A stretch of DNA of 6,592 nucleotides from Nitrosopumilales archaeon CG_4_9_14_0_2_um_filter_34_16 (GCA_002788515.1 PFRJ01000030.1:1-6592), one strand, 5' to 3'; numbered from the stretch's first letter, positions 1 to 5,213 are shown. Translations and numbers: made by a program. Notes: generated by a model not told the origin, from the sequence alone.

Positions 1-509
1 CTATACTCTCCATCTATTTTTATTCTACAAAAATTGTAGATTCTGGTTTAGGCGAATTTTTTGTTGCAGTAAAGGGTTCAATGATTGTAATTGGAACTTT
101 CTTTATTCAATCAGGGCAAATATCTTCAGAATCAATTCTTGCAGGAATAGTTGTAGGTTCTTTATCCTCTCTAGTGCTGTTTATTGCATCATTTCCTGAT
201 CATGACGCAGATAAATCAAAGGGTAGAAAAACTCTAGTCATTGCAGTTGGAAAACGAAATGCTTCAAAGCTATTTTGGATTTTTCCTCTAATTTCTTACT
301 CTGCAATACTTGTAGGCGTTTATGCAAACTTGTTTCCACTATTTTCTTTGATTAGTTTTTGTAGCTTACCGTTAATGATAAAATCTGGACTTGGGTTGCA
401 AAAAAACTATGATTCAATCACAGAATTAATCCCATACATGTCCTCAACTTTGATGTTTGGAAGGATTACTGGTGCATTATTTGTTATTGGATTTTTGATA
501 AAATTTTGA
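1..509 (+). CDS. UbiA/MenA-like prenyltransferase, C-terminal part (5' end outside window)
   Basis: Integral-membrane prenyltransferase that would join a polyprenyl diphosphate to an aromatic acceptor. The reading frame is open from base 3 to the TGA at 507-509 (168 visible codons), so the ATG at 81 is internal and not the start. Before it the frame encodes a GLGEFFV segment, matching the 'GLGE' region ahead of the middle helices of UbiA enzymes. The second Asp-rich, Mg-diphosphate-binding motif is visible at bases 198-236 (DHDADKSKGRKTL), preceded by SFP. That resembles the FPDxEADxxxGKxTL form typical of MenA-like members. At least four hydrophobic segments follow or flank it. The first Asp-rich motif must lie upstream of the window. 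Thaumarchaea are known to contain menaquinones, so 1,4-dihydroxy-2-naphthoate prenylation is a reasonable but unproven role. Other UbiA substrates, such as haem or archaeal lipids, cannot be excluded from half a protein. Confidence 0.85.
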   Translation, partial: ILSIYFYSTKIVDSGLGEFFVAVKGSMIVIGTFFIQSGQISSESILAGIVVGSLSSLVLFIASFPDHDADKSKGRKTLVIAVGKRNASKLFWIFPLISYSAILVGVYANLFPLFSLISFCSLPLMIKSGLGLQKNYDSITELIPYMSSTLMFGRITGALFVIGFLIKF

Positions 510-518
510 TACCCTAAA

Positions 519-526
519 CATAAATT
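519..526 (+). promoter_or_regulatory. TATA box of the aldo/keto reductase gene
   Basis: The element cataaatt is centred 25.5 bases before the ATG at 548, as expected if transcription starts at or next to the start codon (leaderless mRNA). It lies only 10 bases after the stop of the prenyltransferase gene, so the reductase probably has its own promoter. Confidence 0.55.
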
Positions 527-547
527 TAGCAAGTATGTGATCTATAC

Positions 548-1648
548 ATGATTTCAGGCAATGCGACATTAGAAGGCACTGAAAAATTTACTGAAAATTC
601 AGGCATAAATAATGCAAATTTTAAAAAATTTGCAAATCTGTTCCTTTCAAATGTTGGTGTGGGGACTTATCTTGGTGATGCTGATTCTAACACAGATGAA
701 TTAGTAACAAATGCTGTAAAACAGTCTATTTTATCTGGAATTAATGTCATAGACACTGCAATTAATTATAGATCACAAAAGGCAGAACGCTCTGTTGGAA
801 AGGCAATTACAGAATTAATTGAAGAAGGGAAAATTTCACGTGATCAAATATTTCTAAGCTCAAAAAACGGCTATCTGACTAATGATGCTGATGTTCCGTT
901 AGGGTTTTGGGAGTATGTTAAGGAAGAATATTCCCAAAAGGGGGTCATCAAAGAAGGTGATGTTACCTCTGGCTATCACTGTATGACTATTCCTTATCTC
1001 TCTGATCAGTTAGAAAGAAGCTTGAAAAATTTGAATCTTGAGTGTCTTGATTTAATGTATTTGCATAATGCCGTAGAGGGTCAAATTAAAGATGTTTCAA
1101 AAGAAAAATTTTTGGAGAATCTAAAATCTGTCTTTGAATTATATGAACAAAAACGAAAAGAAGGAAAAATCAAATTTTACGGAATGGCTACATGGGAATG
1201 TTTTCGAGTTTCATCTGATAATCCACAACATCTTTCACTTGAAGATACAGTAAACATGGCAAAAGAAGTTGGTGGAGAAAACCATGGTTTTAGATTTATT
1301 CAATTACCTTACAACATGAATTATGATCAGGCGTTACTTGGAAAAACTCAAACAATTGGAACTGATTCTGTATCTGTTTTAGAAGCCGCAACTAGATTGG
1401 GAATTGGTGTTTTCACAAGTGTCCCATTCATGCAAGGACGATTGTTACAGCCAGGGGTGATGCCCGAATTCAGTGATTTGAAACCATCATTACGTGCTTT
1501 GCAATTCATTCGCTCATCTCCTGGCGTGATTGCTCCATTGGTTGGACAAAAATCTTCAGAGCATGTATCTGAAAATCTTGAAATTATGAAAATTGACCCT
1601 TTGACTGAAAATGAATTTTTAACGTTGGTGAAAAAACTAACTTCTTAA
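548..1648 (+). CDS. Aldo/keto reductase family oxidoreductase
   Basis: A 366-residue soluble NAD(P)H-dependent oxidoreductase with a TIM barrel, PF00248 type; the carbonyl substrate is unknown. The full catalytic tetrad can be placed: Asp69 and Tyr74 in NVIDTAINY, Lys106 in LSSKNGY, and His173 in LMYLHN. The N-terminal GVGTYLGD strand and the C-terminal cofactor-binding stretch (APLVGQKSSEHVSENLE, residues 329-345, then DPLTENEF) also fit. The Lys-to-His spacing is 67 residues, against about 33 in textbook members. Residues about 108-150 therefore form an insertion after the catalytic lysine strand, containing aromatic residues and a GYHC segment, beside the active-site mouth. Only about 30 residues precede the first barrel strand. 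The ATG at 548 is supported by the TATA element 26 bases upstream. The start is 38 bases after the prenyltransferase stop on the same strand, but a shared pathway is not evident. Family assignment is secure; substrate is not. Confidence 0.93.
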   Translation: MISGNATLEGTEKFTENSGINNANFKKFANLFLSNVGVGTYLGDADSNTDELVTNAVKQSILSGINVIDTAINYRSQKAERSVGKAITELIEEGKISRDQIFLSSKNGYLTNDADVPLGFWEYVKEEYSQKGVIKEGDVTSGYHCMTIPYLSDQLERSLKNLNLECLDLMYLHNAVEGQIKDVSKEKFLENLKSVFELYEQKRKEGKIKFYGMATWECFRVSSDNPQHLSLEDTVNMAKEVGGENHGFRFIQLPYNMNYDQALLGKTQTIGTDSVSVLEAATRLGIGVFTSVPFMQGRLLQPGVMPEFSDLKPSLRALQFIRSSPGVIAPLVGQKSSEHVSENLEIMKIDPLTENEFLTLVKKLTS

Positions 1649-1675
1649 ATTGCTCGCACAAAAATCTATAGAAAG

Positions 1676-1683
1676 ATAATAAA
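1676..1683 (+). promoter_or_regulatory. Possible TATA box of the DUF6659-like gene
   Basis: The AT element ataataaa is centred about 32 bases before the TTG start at 1712. This is slightly farther than for the other genes here and would give a leader of about six bases. It is weaker than the other boxes in the window. Confidence 0.35.
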
Positions 1684-1711
1684 CAAGTATCATTTACCAT
1701 GACATATCACT

Positions 1712-2077
1712 TTGTCTGGAAAAATTTATGATTATGCAAAAATTTGCAATTCTGTTCTATCCCTTGATTCTAAGATTCGATTTGCAGGTGTGATAAACGA
1801 AAGAGGACGTTTGGTTGCAGGTGGAATGAAAGAAAACGTTGAACCACTAGAAAATGAAAAAGATGATGAAATGATCTTTATGGAATTGGCATTGCGTGTA
1901 AAGATGAGAAAAGAGTTTGATAAACAACTGGGTCCAGTAAATTTTGCAATGGCTTCACGTGAACGTGCACTTGCAATCAGCGTAATCATTAATGATGACA
2001 TTTTGTATGTTGTATCAGAGCCTGATACTGATTACGGTGTCTTGCCAAAAAAAATAATTGAGATAATTCATTCCTGA
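1712..2077 (+). CDS. Small thaumarchaeal protein, DUF6659-like
   Basis: A 121-residue cytoplasmic protein with no signal peptide or membrane segment. It resembles the family annotated DUF6659 in Nitrosopumilus-type genomes; this is recognition from memory, and the function is unknown. It begins SGKIYDYAKICNSVLSLD, followed by a strand-turn-strand region IRFAGVINERGRLVAGG (residues 22-38), an amphipathic helix MIFMELALRVKMRKEFD (54-70) and two further strands, MASRERALAISVII and DILYVVSEP. This alternation suggests a small alpha/beta sensor-like fold such as roadblock/profilin-type domains, but that is inference from pattern only. The TTG at 1712 is the only possible start in the frame before Met39, because an in-frame TGA lies at 1700-1702. 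The nearby ATG at 1699 is in another frame and stops after ten codons. These proteins often occur as multiple paralogues in ammonia-oxidising archaea. Confidence 0.8.
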   Translation: MSGKIYDYAKICNSVLSLDSKIRFAGVINERGRLVAGGMKENVEPLENEKDDEMIFMELALRVKMRKEFDKQLGPVNFAMASRERALAISVIINDDILYVVSEPDTDYGVLPKKIIEIIHS

Positions 2078-2082
2078 TTAGA

Positions 2083-2092
2083 CCTTTTTTCC
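2083..2092 (+). terminator. Oligo-T terminator after the DUF6659-like gene
   Basis: A run of six T (2085-2090) begins seven bases after the stop codon, with a second T-run at 2110-2114. Archaeal RNA polymerase terminates at such U-tracts without needing a hairpin, and none is evident here. Confidence 0.4.
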
Positions 2093-2141
2093 AAATTTAG
2101 GATATGTGGTTTTTAATTAGTGATATATTTTGATTTTCATC

Positions 2142-2234
2142 ATGACATTAAATGAAAAGATTGATTTTGATTATTTGGCTATATCTGAATTATCTAAAGA
2201 AATCAGTTGTATCGTTGAAAATCCATTTAGTTAA
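2142..2234 (+). CDS. Candidate small ORF, 30 residues (overlaps a second candidate at 2152-2238)
   Basis: The 2078-2290 gap contains ATG-initiated mini-ORFs behind AT-rich promoter-like elements. The first (2142-2234) encodes an acidic 30-residue peptide starting MTLNEKIDFDYLAISELSKE, with ttttaatt at 2111-2118 centred 27.5 bases upstream. The second (2152-2238, next frame) encodes a 28-residue hydrophobic, basic peptide starting MKRLILIIWLYLNYLKK, with atatattt at 2123-2130 centred 25.5 bases upstream. Only one, or neither, is likely to be real. Neither has a recognisable domain. The region could instead produce a short non-coding RNA or be the remnant of a lost gene. Confidence 0.25.
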   Translation: MTLNEKIDFDYLAISELSKEISCIVENPFS

Positions 2235-2261
2235 TTAGCTTCTTTCGTATCTAGATGAATC

Positions 2262-2269
2262 TATAAATA
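2262..2269 (+). promoter_or_regulatory. TATA box of the YHS-domain gene
   Basis: A near-consensus element tataaata is centred 25.5 bases before the GTG at 2291. It supports both expression of this very short gene and its non-ATG start as a leaderless message. Confidence 0.65.
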
Positions 2270-2290
2270 GAATTTAAAAGTGGAAAGTTT

Positions 2291-2434
2291 GTGCCAGTAG
2301 ATCCTGTTTGCGGAATCGAACTAGATGAAGATTTAGCGTTACTGCATGATCATGATGGAAAGAAATTCTATTTTTGCTGTAATGGTTGTAGGCGAATTTT
2401 CATTAAAAAACCACGCAAGTACAAAAACAACTAG
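2291..2434 (+). CDS. Stand-alone YHS-domain metal-binding protein (47 residues)
   Basis: A very short complete gene consisting of a single YHS domain. Motifs in order: DPVCGIELDED (residues 4-14, family DPVCGM), a short hairpin with HDGKKFYFCCNGC (21-33, family GKxYYFCSxGC), and IFIKKPRKY (37-44, family FxxNPxKY). Cys7, Cys29 and Cys33 are the usual metal ligands, and Cys30 adds a further thiol. YHS domains are small metal-binding modules often found in copper/heavy-metal ATPases and related proteins. As a free protein it may act as a metal carrier or sensor, which is inference. The frame is closed upstream by TAA at 2264-2266, and GTG at 2291 is the only plausible start, backed by a strong TATA box. 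Its TAG overlaps the opposing synthetase gene's TAG in the palindrome CTAG. Its Lys-rich C-terminus supplies A-runs that are U-runs for the opposing transcript. Confidence 0.85.
   Translation: MPVDPVCGIELDEDLALLHDHDGKKFYFCCNGCRRIFIKKPRKYKNN
2405..2427 (-). terminator. U-tracts terminating the synthetase gene, inside the YHS coding region
   Basis: On the minus strand there are T-runs of five (2427-2423) and six (2410-2405) within 26 bases of the synthetase stop codon. They are the complement of A-rich lysine/asparagine codons at the end of the YHS gene. U-tract termination is established for archaea; use of this one is inferred. Confidence 0.35.
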
Positions 2435-3375
2435 ATAGGAAACGCGCCACACATTCTACAAAATTTTGATTCCCCAACTCCATGTTTACAGTATGGGCAT
2501 TTTTGTTCTGCCGTATTCTCAACAGGCGTTCCAAATAATTTTTTAAAAATCTCATAATAATGCATAGATTCTCTGCTTCTGATTATAACTCCGTCTTCTT
2601 TTTCAACTGTTAGTTTCTTTTCTACATACTTTTCTTCTGTTATGACCGAGTTGAACATCTCTGTCAATCCTGCTGTTCCTGCACCATTTTGCATGGGTGA
2701 TTTTTCTCTCCATACAATTTGTGATGGTATGTATTTTTCAAATGTTTTACGCAGTATCCATTTACCGTGTCTTTTCTTATTTTCTTCTTTTACCTTCAAG
2801 TTCGCTGGGATTTCATTAGCTAGTTTTATGACTTTCTCGTTCAGAAAAGGTGATTCGATATCTACTCCTAGTGCTTTTCCTATTTTTTGTGTTGGAAAAT
2901 GCATTACGTTACAAATCCTTTTGATCTCTTTTTCCAATTCCTCTTCTGATTTGTTTAACAGGAAACTATACCCTGCAAATAACTCATCAGCTCCGTCTCC
3001 TGTAATGATTGATTTTTCCCCGTTGTCTTTTGCCCACTTTGTTGCAAGATACATCACAACATTGTTTCGTATTTCAATATCGTTAAAATTTTTTAAAATT
3101 TTAATGGTTTCTTCAATGCCCTCTAGAATCAAAGATGTCTTGACGTTATAAATTGTCAATGGTATTTGCATCTTTTTTGAAATCATCTGGCAGTATGTCA
3201 AATCTGTTGATACAAAGTCTTCTGCAATCACAGCAACAGCTTTTGGTTTTTTTTGTTTTAGGAAATATGCTATGATTGAACTATCTAATCCTCCTGATAA
3301 TGAAATCAAATCTGATCTGCACAAATTACATGATTCTTCTAAAACACTGTAAATCTTTTTGGAGAATTCTTCCAA
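2431..3375 (-). CDS. Asparagine-synthetase-like protein, synthetase domain only, with C-terminal zinc ribbon
   Basis: An ATP-dependent amide-forming enzyme of the AsnB synthetase (PF00733) type; 314 residues from the TTG at 3375. The PP-loop SGGLDSS (residues 27-33) binds ATP. GDGADELFAGY (126-136), IESPFLNEKVI (174-184) and KWILRK followed by WREKSP are characteristic of the synthetase half. The N-terminal glutamine amidotransferase domain with its catalytic Cys1 is absent; normal AsnB is about 500-600 residues. Ammonia must therefore come directly or from a partner glutaminase. The end carries CPYC and CRMC (Cys293, 296, 306, 309), a zinc ribbon not part of standard AsnB. The frame extends to a GTG at 3420 (329 residues). 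I prefer TTG 3375 because the domain starts there and the box at 3397-3405 is 26 bases upstream. Asparagine as product is likely but not certain, since beta-lactam synthetases and other amide ligases share this domain. Confidence 0.85.
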   Translation of the reverse strand: MEEFSKKIYSVLEESCNLCRSDLISLSGGLDSSIIAYFLKQKKPKAVAVIAEDFVSTDLTYCQMISKKMQIPLTIYNVKTSLILEGIEETIKILKNFNDIEIRNNVVMYLATKWAKDNGEKSIITGDGADELFAGYSFLLNKSEEELEKEIKRICNVMHFPTQKIGKALGVDIESPFLNEKVIKLANEIPANLKVKEENKKRHGKWILRKTFEKYIPSQIVWREKSPMQNGAGTAGLTEMFNSVITEEKYVEKKLTVEKEDGVIIRSRESMHYYEIFKKLFGTPVENTAEQKCPYCKHGVGESKFCRMCGAFPI

Positions 3376-3396
3376 TAATACAGACGAGATGATGAA

Positions 3397-3405
3397 ATTA
3401 AAATA
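3397..3405 (-). promoter_or_regulatory. Candidate TATA box of the synthetase gene
   Basis: On the minus strand tattttaat is centred 26 bases before the TTG at 3375. A competing arrangement uses AT-rich boxes at 3438-3446 or the palindrome TTTAAA at 3453-3458 and would allow the GTG at 3420. The start is therefore not settled. Confidence 0.4.
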
Positions 3406-3451
3406 GCTATGCCTAATCACGCACCAGATGAATTCTGTATATTATTGCAAA

Positions 3452-3459
3452 CTTTAAAT
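3452..3459 (+). promoter_or_regulatory. TATA box of the HTH regulator gene
   Basis: The element ctttaaat is centred 27.5 bases before the ATG at 3483 and favours that ATG over the in-frame TTG nine bases earlier. Its core TTTAAA is palindromic and could also direct transcription toward the divergent synthetase gene. Confidence 0.55.
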
Positions 3460-3482
3460 TCGCTATTTCATCCTTGAGAATT

Positions 3483-3899
3483 ATGTTACTTCCTGCTGAA
3501 ATTGAATCAAAGACTCTGATTCCTGCATTGAGAGCTATCCTTGCCAAAAAACTTGCAGAAGATCACAATATCAGAGAAGATGAAATTTCAAAAATGTTGG
3601 GTGTGACTCAAGCTGCAATTAGCAATTACATTAGAGGAACTCGAGGTGATCCTTCTTTGATTGCAAAGCTTTTGGCAGAGAAACAAGTTGCAATTATGAT
3701 AGATGAATTAAGCGATAGCCTTTCTTCTGATATGGCATATACTCCATCTAGTCTTTCTAAATTCATTGGACTTTGTAACTATATCAAATCAAGTTTGTTA
3801 ATCTGTGAGATTCATCACAATTTGGAATCAAACATAGATGAGCAAGTATGTAAAGAATGTGAAAACATGCTTCTCAAAGGCCCTGGCAGCGTTTACTAA
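3483..3899 (+). CDS. XRE-like helix-turn-helix transcriptional regulator with C-terminal Cys/His cluster
   Basis: A 138-residue DNA-binding protein. An amphipathic N-terminal helix with LIPALRAILAKKLAE (residues 12-26) leads into a helix-turn-helix, EDEISKMLGVTQAAISNYIRG (32-52), followed by TRGD. This arrangement matches the archaeal regulator group COG2522 (LPAIRAxLAKxL ... LGVTQAAVSxYLxGKRG). The C-terminal third has Cys98, then CEIHH (108-112) and CKEC (123-126). This could hold zinc or an iron-sulfur cluster and thus sense redox or metal status; the ligand is inference. The frame also contains a TTG at 3474, but ATG 3483 has the better promoter distance and starts directly on the family-like MLLPAEIE. 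It is divergent from the synthetase gene, with about 60-110 bases between starts, so autoregulation or control of that gene is possible. It ends tail-to-tail with the Alba gene, stop codons overlapping by four bases. Confidence 0.88.
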   Translation: MLLPAEIESKTLIPALRAILAKKLAEDHNIREDEISKMLGVTQAAISNYIRGTRGDPSLIAKLLAEKQVAIMIDELSDSLSSDMAYTPSSLSKFIGLCNYIKSSLLICEIHHNLESNIDEQVCKECENMLLKGPGSVY

Positions 3900-4204
3900 A
3901 TTTTATTTAAAATAATCTGTATTGTGGATGTCATACTGCCAATACCTGCAGCTGCCACTGTGTCCAAGATAATCTTCTCCACTTTGGAATTACCTTTTAG
4001 CATTTTCTCTGTAATTATATTTGCCACAGCTACTGCATTAGGAATTGAGTTTCCCTTTGATTTTAGAATTATTCTTTTTTTCTTACCGAGAATTGTTAAT
4101 ACTTCAATAGCTGATTCCATCACGGGATAGTTTCCAATTTCTATGATGGCTACATCAGACTCGTAGGTCTGCTCTTGACCATGTGGTATGTTTGTCTCTT
4201 CCAT
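3896..4204 (-). CDS. Alba-family nucleic-acid-binding protein, divergent paralogue
   Basis: A 102-residue Alba-fold protein (PF01918). Alba proteins are small dimers that coat DNA or RNA. The fold is recognised from IGNYPVMESAIEVLTIL (residues 23-39; classical IGKKPVMNYVLAVLTLL), IILKSKGNSIPNAVAVANII (45-64; classical VIKARGRAISKAVDTVEIV) and the closing strand TSTIQIILNKI. Several residues that contact nucleic acid in Sulfolobus Alba are changed: the Lys16-Lys17 pair is Asn25-Tyr26, the RGR turn is KGN, and the Arg-containing loop before the last strand is GIGSM. The N-terminus is acidic (MEETNIPHGQEQTYESD). Binding may therefore be weaker or RNA-directed, which is inference. ATG 4204 is preferred over the ATG two codons upstream (4210) because the TATA element sits 25.5 bases before it. 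It lies 57 bases after rpoK on the same strand without an intervening U-tract, so read-through from rpoK is possible. Confidence 0.88.
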   Translation of the reverse strand: MEETNIPHGQEQTYESDVAIIEIGNYPVMESAIEVLTILGKKKRIILKSKGNSIPNAVAVANIITEKMLKGNSKVEKIILDTVAAAGIGSMTSTIQIILNKI

Positions 4205-4225
4205 GAGCATTGTTCAATTACCAGA

Positions 4226-4233
4226 AATTTTAT
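4226..4233 (-). promoter_or_regulatory. TATA box of the Alba gene
   Basis: On the minus strand ataaaatt is centred 25.5 bases before the ATG at 4204, giving a predicted leaderless message. It lies between the rpoK stop and the Alba start. Confidence 0.5.
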
Positions 4234-4261
4234 GTTCTTTTAAGTTTTATCGACCATTGAT

Positions 4262-4774
4262 TCATTTTTCAAAGAAATCAATTGGTATGTTTTGATAATC
4301 ACCGTTTGGAAGTACTCTTCTAATTGTAATTGGAATTACTCTTTCTTCCAGTTCTTGCATAGAAATATCTAGTGAAATTCTTGCATTTTTTGGTATTGGG
4401 ATAAATGGTGGTGCACCTAATGATAATTGTAATGCTCTTGCACCCATGATTCTTGCTTTTTCAAATCTTGTTAATGTTGGTGGACCGATGGTGATCTTTC
4501 CTTTTTCACAAGGAATTTCTACTGGATCATGCTCTTCGATTTTTTCGACAACTTCTCTTTCTTCAATTTCTTTGATTCTTTTTTCTAAATCATTTTGTTC
4601 TTTTTCAGTTAATGGTTCTAATCCGTCATTTTTTTCAATTAGTTTTCGATAAGTATCTATTGCTTTGTTTAATCCTGCATTTTCTTCTGGTTCTAAATCC
4701 AGAACTTCATCTGTCTGCAGCTCTTCTTCTGGTTCTGGAGCTTCTAACAATTCAGTATCATTGATATCAGACAA
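4262..4774 (-). CDS. rpoK: DNA-directed RNA polymerase subunit K (Rpb6/omega homologue) with acidic N-terminal extension
   Basis: RpoK helps assemble and stabilise the RNA polymerase core. From the TTG at 4774 the product is 170 residues. The conserved domain is C-terminal: LTRFEKARIMGARALQLSLG (residues 101-120) and RVIPITIRRVLPNGDY (145-160). Both are hallmark Rpb6/RpoK motifs. Typical archaeal RpoK is only about 55-95 residues. Here roughly 95 residues precede the core: a Glu/Pro-rich stretch (about residues 8-33) and then a charged, probably helical segment (about 35-85) rich in Glu and Lys. The ORF is open further upstream to an ATG at 4813, but that start lies upstream of the predicted transcription start. 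The palindromic TATA box at 4797-4804 is centred 26.5 bases before TTG 4774, and the resulting N-terminus, MSDINDTELLE, looks natural. The gene is head-to-head with the cyclophilin-like gene and upstream of the Alba gene. Confidence 0.93.
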   Translation of the reverse strand: MSDINDTELLEAPEPEEELQTDEVLDLEPEENAGLNKAIDTYRKLIEKNDGLEPLTEKEQNDLEKRIKEIEEREVVEKIEEHDPVEIPCEKGKITIGPPTLTRFEKARIMGARALQLSLGAPPFIPIPKNARISLDISMQELEERVIPITIRRVLPNGDYQNIPIDFFEK

Positions 4775-4796
4775 GTAACGAAATTTTCTTAAAACG

Positions 4797-4804
4797 TTAT
4801 ATAA
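4797..4804. promoter_or_regulatory. Palindromic TATA box shared by rpoK (-) and the cyclophilin-like gene (+)
   Basis: TTATATAA is a perfect palindrome centred at 4800.5. The TTG codons at 4774 (minus) and 4827 (plus) are each exactly 26.5 bases from its centre. This is the expected spacing from TATA to transcription start in archaea. No other TATA-like sequence at that distance was seen for either gene. Shared use in both directions is inferred. Confidence 0.55.
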
Positions 4805-4826
4805 TCTAATCATTTTAATGTACGAA

Positions 4827-5213
4827 TTGAGTACATCTTCAGTCTCTAGAAAACAACTCGTTTTAGAAATTCGAGGAAAAGCAAAAATCACATGTGATCT
4901 TAAACGTCATTTATCTCCTAGAACTGTTGGAAACATACTGAGATCTTTGCCCTTAGAAGGACATGCTCACCAGTTGGGGAAAAATATTTTCTATTTTGAA
5001 ACAAGCGTTGATTCCGGAATTGAAAGGTCTAGAACTGAATTCAAAAAAGGCGATGTTGCATTTTTACCCTCTACTGGAAGCATATGTTTTTTTCTCAATG
5101 ATGTTGAATCTGGAAAAACTATGACTCCTCTTGGACGATTAGGTGAAAATGTTGATGCACTAAATGATGTCAAGTCTGGCGATGTTTTTTGTATCTATGA
5201 AGAAACTGCTTGA
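4827..5213 (+). CDS. Cyclophilin-like-fold protein (PF04126 / TM1367 type)
   Basis: A 128-residue cytoplasmic protein resembling the cyclophilin-like family formerly called DUF369 (Thermotoga TM1367). The key stretch is FKKGDVAFLPSTGSICFFL (residues 72-90), followed by TPLGRLGENVDALNDVKSGD (100-119). These match the family's GDVxYWPPGxxLCLFFG and NVIGKIxEGLEDLKKIKDGE regions. The N-terminal half LVLEIRGKAKITCDL and TVGNILRSLPLEGHAHQLG supplies the first barrel strands. The fold is like that of peptidyl-prolyl isomerases, but isomerase activity is not established for this family and its biological role is unknown. The frame also has an ATG at 4818 (131 residues). TTG 4827 is preferred because it lies 26.5 bases from the palindromic TATA box and ATG 4818 would precede the predicted transcript start. 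The last 19 bases overlap the end of the S25e gene on the other strand. Confidence 0.85.
   Translation: MSTSSVSRKQLVLEIRGKAKITCDLKRHLSPRTVGNILRSLPLEGHAHQLGKNIFYFETSVDSGIERSRTEFKKGDVAFLPSTGSICFFLNDVESGKTMTPLGRLGENVDALNDVKSGDVFCIYEETA

Noticed and set aside
81..83. ATG as the start of the prenyltransferase gene
   Set aside because: The frame is open to the left edge and the preceding residues (GLGEFFV) match the family, so this Met is internal.
1699..1731. ATG at 1699 as start of the DUF6659-like gene
   Set aside because: Wrong frame; it stops after ten codons.
1732..2001. Minus-strand 89-residue ORF opposite the DUF6659-like gene
   Set aside because: Serine/isoleucine-rich antisense shadow of a better-supported gene; no domain or promoter.
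49..2400. Twelve-base repeat taggcgaatttt at 49-60 and 2389-2400
   Set aside because: Both copies lie in unrelated coding regions and the flanks differ; most likely chance.
2642..3151. Plus-strand 169-residue ORF inside the synthetase gene
   Set aside because: Phe/Ser/Leu-rich composition typical of the antisense of an AT-rich Lys/Glu-rich gene; the opposite strand has clear AsnB motifs.
3924..4130. Plus-strand 68-residue ORF inside the Alba gene
   Set aside because: Antisense shadow; the Alba frame is well conserved and has a promoter.
4446..4652. Plus-strand 68-residue ORF inside rpoK
   Set aside because: Ser/Phe-rich shadow of the acidic RpoK extension.
4991..5173. Minus-strand 60-residue ORF inside the cyclophilin-like gene
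   Set aside because: Shadow ORF without recognisable features.
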